DNA of 64,000 nucleotides from Sinorhizobium americanum (GTDB lineage Bacteria; Pseudomonadota; Alphaproteobacteria; Rhizobiales; Rhizobiaceae): NCBI RefSeq assembly GCF_001651855.1, contig NZ_LNQC01000049.1, positions 310,001 to 374,000 of the forward strand, read 5' to 3'. Shown piece by piece: positions 63,258 to 64,000 of this stretch (position 1 is its first letter; each line of letters starts with the position of its first letter). The notes under the pieces were generated by a model. It saw only the letters and a program-made list of their open reading frames with translations, ran no database searches and was not told where the DNA came from. The position numbers and the translations under genes were made by a program.

Positions 63258-64000
63258 CGGTCGAAAGCCGCACCACGCGCACGCCGAGACCTTCGCCGAT
63301 CCTGATCAATTCGCCCTTTCCGACGAGCCGCCCGTTCGCCAGGATATTCACGGGGCTGGAGAGGCTCGGGCTTGCGTGAAGCACCGTGCCTTCGCCCATC
63401 CTGGCGAGCTCCTTCAGCGGAAATTCGGCACGCCCGATCTCGAAGACCAGCTCGACCGGCAGGTCGGCGAGCGGTTCGAGCTCTTCGGACGAAGGCGTTT
63501 CCTGCTTTGACATGGCGGAAGATTCCCAACTTGGTTTCAAGACTTGCCAGCCGGTGGCGAAAACGAGGCCGGCTTCGCTGCGGCGGAGCGCGGCGATGAG
63601 GTGATTGCCAAGCACCGCGATAGGATCGCAGGCATGGGATTGCTCGCACATGACGACGTCGCCGGGGCGCAGGCTTGCCAATTCGGTGAGGCTCAGCTGC
63701 TGCGTTCCGGCGCGGATCTGGACCGGTTGGACGAGATTGCCCGTCACCGCATTCAGCAGGCCGGCACGGGTATCGAAGGCTTCTCCGAGCTTCAACGCCG
63801 CCGCGGCGCTCAGGTGCAGTTCCGCCGGGAGCGGCACCTCGCTGCCGTCGATCGTCCAGCAGAGCTTGATCGGAAAGTCCGGGGTCGAGTCCGGCGGGCC
63901 GAGGCGAAGCGGTTCTCCGAGACGCTTCTCCAGTGCTTCGAGAGAAGGAGCGAGGGTCACTTCGAGGAGTATGTTGCGTTGCAGTGCCGTGAGGTCCGCG
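63250..64000 (-). CDS. sctQ: T3SS cytoplasmic sorting-platform protein SctQ (5' end outside window)
   Basis: The frame runs open from the right edge of the window to its stop at 63250; an in-frame GTG at 63960 is probably internal. The visible 250 residues include LHLSAAAALKLGEAF and the C-terminal SpoA/FliN-like domain: DLPVELVFEIGRAEFPLKEL, ARMGEGTVLHA, NILANGRLVGKGELIRI and GLGVRVVRL. SctQ forms the sorting platform below the export gate. It is the first visible gene of sctQRST. Confidence 0.88.
   Translation of the reverse strand, partial: ADLTALQRNILLEVTLAPSLEALEKRLGEPLRLGPPDSTPDFPIKLCWTIDGSEVPLPAELHLSAAAALKLGEAFDTRAGLLNAVTGNLVQPVQIRAGTQQLSLTELASLRPGDVVMCEQSHACDPIAVLGNHLIAALRRSEAGLVFATGWQVLKPSWESSAMSKQETPSSEELEPLADLPVELVFEIGRAEFPLKELARMGEGTVLHASPSLSSPVNILANGRLVGKGELIRIGEGLGVRVVRLSTDG

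Overview
The window reads as part of a GC-rich alphaproteobacterial replicon of the Sinorhizobium/Ensifer type, possibly a megaplasmid because nearly every gene is accessory transport, catabolism or regulation. The reasons are a complete thuR-thuEFGKAB disaccharide operon in rhizobial order, TRAP, Tct and sugar ABC importers each beside its own regulator, palindromic intergenic elements like those of rhizobia, and a type III secretion (T3SS) export-gate cluster. Assignment to this group is inference from gene content. No rRNA, tRNA, CRISPR array, transposase or integrase was recognised.

Layout, left part. 1-1261: end of a FAD amine/amino-acid oxidoreductase and an Asp/Glu-racemase-family protein. 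1799-8748: what looks like a quinate/shikimate uptake and degradation module: a TRAP transporter (dctQMP), a shikimate/quinate dehydrogenase and a two-domain 3-dehydroshikimate dehydratase, with a divergent TetR gene and a palindrome in the promoter. 8824-12638: an NTF2-like protein and a large SAM-cyclase-ATPase protein. 12987-14201: flavohemoprotein (NO dioxygenase). 14347-16239: a PEP-mutase/isocitrate-lyase-family protein and a DapA-family aldolase. 16253-18541: a frameshifted LysE-type exporter, an ArgO/LysE exporter and its divergent ArgP-type LysR. 18530-20284: an MFS pump and a divergent Lrp/AsnC regulator. 20480-25290: a ribose-type sugar ABC importer and a LacI regulator around a pair of operators.

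Middle part. 25624-26436: a small conserved-type protein and a VOC protein. 26567-29758: TctCBA importer. 29964-32558: pseudouridine synthase, a Ca2+/H+ antiporter-like protein and a K+ channel. 32689-36978: a MarR regulator and a 5-oxoprolinase-type HyuA-HyuB fusion around a 29-bp palindrome. 37099-42735: a small membrane ORF, GNAT, GST, a lipoprotein gene broken by a 17-bp near-duplication, peptidase T, dodecin and an MFS pump. 43206-52258: a flavoprotein coupled to thuR, and thuEFGKAB, which imports trehalose-type disaccharides and oxidises them to 3-keto sugars.

Right part. 52407-54510: SPW-repeat protein, AraC regulator, the 5' stump of a LysE exporter and a DUF2000 protein. 55035-64000 is the least ordinary stretch. 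Two very large convergent genes (1030 and 1041 aa) each encode a Sec-signal-less protein with an N-terminal LysM domain, a long helical body, a hydrophobic hairpin and a matching C-terminal module with a GDG motif. They lie immediately downstream of the T3SS genes sctQ (cut by the window end), sctR, sctS and sctT. They are candidates for a previously uncharacterised pair of T3SS substrates or translocators.
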